A stretch of 64,000 bases of DNA from Hyunsoonleella jejuensis. Its GTDB lineage: Bacteria; Bacteroidota; Bacteroidia; Flavobacteriales; Flavobacteriaceae. Shown here piece after piece: positions 61,755 through 64,000 of this stretch. Below the pieces are notes generated by a model. It saw nothing but the letters and a program-made list of their open reading frames with translations. It had not been told where the DNA came from and did not search any database. The DNA lies in contig NZ_FOFN01000001.1 of assembly GCF_900111025.1 (NCBI RefSeq), positions 558,001 through 622,000 on the forward strand. Direction: 5' to 3'. The translations under genes were made by a program, and so were the position numbers. Every line of letters begins with the position of its first letter. Position 1 is the first letter of the stretch.

Positions 61755-63140
61755 CTAACACATTTGATATTCTGGCAAAGACATTAACTGTATGCAATAT
61801 TCTTGTTTGGAATTTTTCTGTAAAGTGTCAAGATAGTTTTTAGTATCTGTGTTAATATCACACGCCAAAATATATTCCTGCAAACTGTTCAATTTTACAT
61901 TTTTATAGGTTTTATTAAAGTCATCCCAATTTACATCCGTTTTTATCCATCTGCCATATGTTTTATTGAATTTTGCGTTCATTTCTTCAGATAAAACGCT
62001 ACCATGGCCTTCCTTAACTTTTGAAATATAACCACTATTAAGTAACATGGAAGGTAATTTTAAACGTAACACTATGGTATTGCTATCAATCCAATTTCTG
62101 CCACCTTTCCACCCAGCTACATTGGGAGGGTCTAGTAATGTTTGACCTAACAACCTTTGAATGTATATAAGTTGTTTCCGGTTTTTAAATTCTGTTGGCA
62201 CCACCGTTTTTATACCCACTAAAAATTCTATGGGGGACTTTATTTTATTACCTATATGTTGTGCATCATAAAACCAATCTGCTAATAGCATATGGCGCAT
62301 TACGGTTTCAATATTATAGTCTTTGTAAAACACATCGGCCAGTTCATTTACGTGGTTTTTGTTTATGGTTTCACTCACAAAATATTTATATAACTTTCCA
62401 CAAATATATGTGGCACATTGCTTCTTATTCAGAATAATATCCACAATATCTTCTCCTGAAAAATTGCCGGTTTTCCCAAAAAAGGTCTTGTCTTCAAAAT
62501 CGTGCGCCCATTTTCTAAACACAAATTCACCTTTTATATTATGGGAATATCCTGTAAATGCACGCGCACTTTCCTTAATATCTTGCTCGGTATACTGTCC
62601 TTCACCCAATGTGAATAGTTCCATGAGTTCGCGTGCAAAATTCTCATTGGGTTTGTGTTTTCTGTTTTGTTTGGTGTTGAGGTATTTGGTCATTGCCGCT
62701 TCTTTTGAAATGGCATTTACAAAATCCCTAAAATTCCCAAGAGCGTATTTGCGTAAGGTGTTATTGAAGTTCTGTATGTAAACAATATTGTTATCCTCAC
62801 AAACAAAGTGGTTCGCCCAAAAAAGCGTCATTTTTTCCCGTAGAACCTCTTTGGAAGTAGATAACCTTTCAATCCAAGCAGCATTCAGTTCCATTTGTTT
62901 CTGGCGACTCATTTTTTGGATTTCCATACGGGTTTTTGGGTCTAATTTCTCGCTCATCATTCCAGAGAAAACGGCTTTAATTTCAGAAGTGTCAACCTCT
63001 AATGCTGTATGTGAAGAAGAACTCTTAAAAAGGCCACTTACAATGTGTTTTTTATTCTTTTTAGATAGCTTTTCTAATTCTGAAGGTGAAATTCCAAAAC
63101 CAACGCGCCAGTATAAATGCTGTATGTGTTTCTTCTTCAT
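61755..63140 (-). CDS. DUF1800 family protein
   Basis: The 461-aa protein starts with a helix HIQHLYWRVGFGISPSELEKLSK and contains KMTLFWANHFVCEDN, RELMELFTLGEGQYTEQDIKESARAFTGY and NVAGWKGGRNWIDSNT, hallmarks of DUF1800. No signal peptide is evident. It is the upstream partner of DUF1501, 2 bp away from its start. Confidence 0.93.
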   Translation of the reverse strand: MKKKHIQHLYWRVGFGISPSELEKLSKKNKKHIVSGLFKSSSSHTALEVDTSEIKAVFSGMMSEKLDPKTRMEIQKMSRQKQMELNAAWIERLSTSKEVLREKMTLFWANHFVCEDNNIVYIQNFNNTLRKYALGNFRDFVNAISKEAAMTKYLNTKQNRKHKPNENFARELMELFTLGEGQYTEQDIKESARAFTGYSHNIKGEFVFRKWAHDFEDKTFFGKTGNFSGEDIVDIILNKKQCATYICGKLYKYFVSETINKNHVNELADVFYKDYNIETVMRHMLLADWFYDAQHIGNKIKSPIEFLVGIKTVVPTEFKNRKQLIYIQRLLGQTLLDPPNVAGWKGGRNWIDSNTIVLRLKLPSMLLNSGYISKVKEGHGSVLSEEMNAKFNKTYGRWIKTDVNWDDFNKTYKNVKLNSLQEYILACDINTDTKNYLDTLQKNSKQEYCIQLMSLPEYQMC

Positions 63141-63361
63141 ATTATAAAGTTTAGCGGGTTGATGGCAATATAAATATAACCCTTTAGACTTTAGAAGTTT
63201 AAAAAGGTTTAATCTTACCTATGAAGATACGAAAAAATACGGCTGAAGGTGGGCGTATTAAAAGGTTTAGTAACAAGTTTCCAAATCAGCGTTTCCTTCT
63301 CTATTAATCATTTTAATGAGGTAAACCTTGCTCACAAAAAAGTTCGCGGACGCAATTTTAT

Positions 63362-64000
63362 TTACAAATCAAACTTAATACCTTGTGCTAAAGGCAATTC
63401 TGTAGTGTAGTTGATGGTATTGGTTTGTCTACGCATATAAATTTTCCAAGCATCAGAACCAGATTCACGTCCACCACCAGTATCTTTTTCACCACCGAAG
63501 GCACCTCCAATTTCAGCTCCAGAAGTCCCAATATTTACATTGGCAATCCCGCAATCCGAACCTGAATGTGATAAGAAGCGTTCTGCCTCACGAAGATTGT
63601 TAGTCATAATTGCTGATGATAAACCTTGAGCTACATTATTTTGGATGTCTATGGCATTTTCAACGTCTCCTGAATATTTTAATAAATATAAAACAGGCGC
63701 AAAAGTTTCATGCTGAACAATTTTAAAATCAGGTTTAGCCTCTGCAATGGCTGGTTTTACATAACAATTACTTTCGTAGCCTTCGCCTGAAAGCACACCG
63801 CCTTCAACAACTATGGTACCGCCTTCTTCAACAACCTTTTTTAATGCTTGTGTGTACATTTGTACTGCATCGGTATCAATAAGTGGGCCTACATGATTGT
63901 TCTCATCCAAGGGATTTCCAATGCGTAATTGTTTGTAGGCATCAACCACAGCTTGTTTTACTGTATCATAAACAGATTCATGAATTATTAAACGACGCGT
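63362..64000 (-). CDS. Aldehyde dehydrogenase, ALDH7-like (partial, N-terminus off the right edge)
   Basis: The visible 212 residues are the C-terminal part of an aldehyde dehydrogenase, running off the window as TRRLIIHESVYDTVKQAVVDAYK. They contain FKIVQHETFAPVLYLLKYSG (with the conserved Glu-Phe cofactor motif) and NVNIGTSGAEIGGAFGGEKDTGGGRESGSDAWKIYMRRQTNTINY, the strongly antiquitin-like (ALDH7) stretch. Members oxidise aminoadipate semialdehyde in lysine degradation. The catalytic Cys lies beyond the edge. The 5' 30-60 bp are unseen. Confidence 0.88.
   Translation of the reverse strand, partial: TRRLIIHESVYDTVKQAVVDAYKQLRIGNPLDENNHVGPLIDTDAVQMYTQALKKVVEEGGTIVVEGGVLSGEGYESNCYVKPAIAEAKPDFKIVQHETFAPVLYLLKYSGDVENAIDIQNNVAQGLSSAIMTNNLREAERFLSHSGSDCGIANVNIGTSGAEIGGAFGGEKDTGGGRESGSDAWKIYMRRQTNTINYTTELPLAQGIKFDL

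Noticed and set aside
1-64000. CRISPR arrays, insertion sequences, rRNA genes, RuBisCO or carboxysome genes.
   Set aside because: I looked for short evenly spaced repeats, transposase motifs and rRNA stretches and saw none; RuBisCO motifs are absent, so the DAB operon is not read as an autotrophy locus here.

Overview
The window reads as a chromosomal segment of a member of the Flavobacteriaceae (Bacteroidota). The evidence is low GC, promoters with the Bacteroidota -7 box TAnnTTTG, weak Shine-Dalgarno sequences, a complete moxR-bat operon, a flavobacterial fabH-accB-accC cluster, a PID-CTERM-type small protein and paired DUF1501/DUF1800 proteins. A marine, aerobic, heterotrophic lifestyle is likely but inferred. 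The genus cannot be fixed from the sequence alone. No phage, IS element, CRISPR array or rRNA operon was seen; two tRNA genes are present.

Layout. 1-1.0 kb: rbfA (cut by the left edge), mce, and a CAT-anticodon tRNA with its terminator. 1.0-3.5 kb: a small insert-like block (SRAP protein, unknown 82-aa protein, DUF481 outer membrane protein) that ends in a second copy of the tRNA's terminator. 3.5-11 kb: an inorganic-carbon block on the minus strand, with dabB-dabA-usp, a small membrane protein, a SulP/STAS permease and a beta-carbonic anhydrase. 11.2-20.6 kb: moxR, a DUF58 protein, a BatD-like protein, then batA-batB-batC-batD-batE. 20.8-31.3 kb: tRNA-Ala(GGC), a class III nucleotide cyclase, a tandem UspA protein, GNAT, MATE, small membrane peptides, a QueD/PTPS enzyme, LpxH, an MFS carrier, RecJ, OsmC and an AhpD-like protein. 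31.4-42 kb: a UDG, an AAA ATPase, RsmI, then tdk-alr, mscL, asd, a prolyl oligopeptidase and an ABC ATPase. 42-51.7 kb: an MMPL/RND exporter, a GreA/GreB-C protein, a FAD oxidoreductase, accC-accB-fabH, rpmF-yceD-pdxA and riboflavin synthase. 51.7-64 kb: a more accessory region with a PID-CTERM peptide, an HTH protein, a candidate structured RNA, a DUF4382 lipoprotein, an SDR, an AlbA_2-type protein, an HNH-EEP double nuclease, a vanadium-haloperoxidase-like lipoprotein, DUF1501/DUF1800 and an aldehyde dehydrogenase cut by the right edge.

Two blocks stand out. The first is the DAB carbon-concentrating operon placed beside a SulP permease and a carbonic anhydrase: together they can import, trap and interconvert CO2 and bicarbonate, for which AccC (biotin carboxylase, also in the window) is an obvious consumer in a heterotroph. 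The second is 56.7-60.5 kb, where two single-gene units (HNH-EEP nuclease, haloperoxidase) are each preceded by a copy of a 235-260 bp direct repeat. The best-conserved part of that repeat is a -7-like box, a roughly 60-nt transcript and an intrinsic terminator. This looks like repeat-bounded cargo carrying a duplicated small RNA, and it is the most novel candidate here. A second candidate RNA lies at 53.2 kb.
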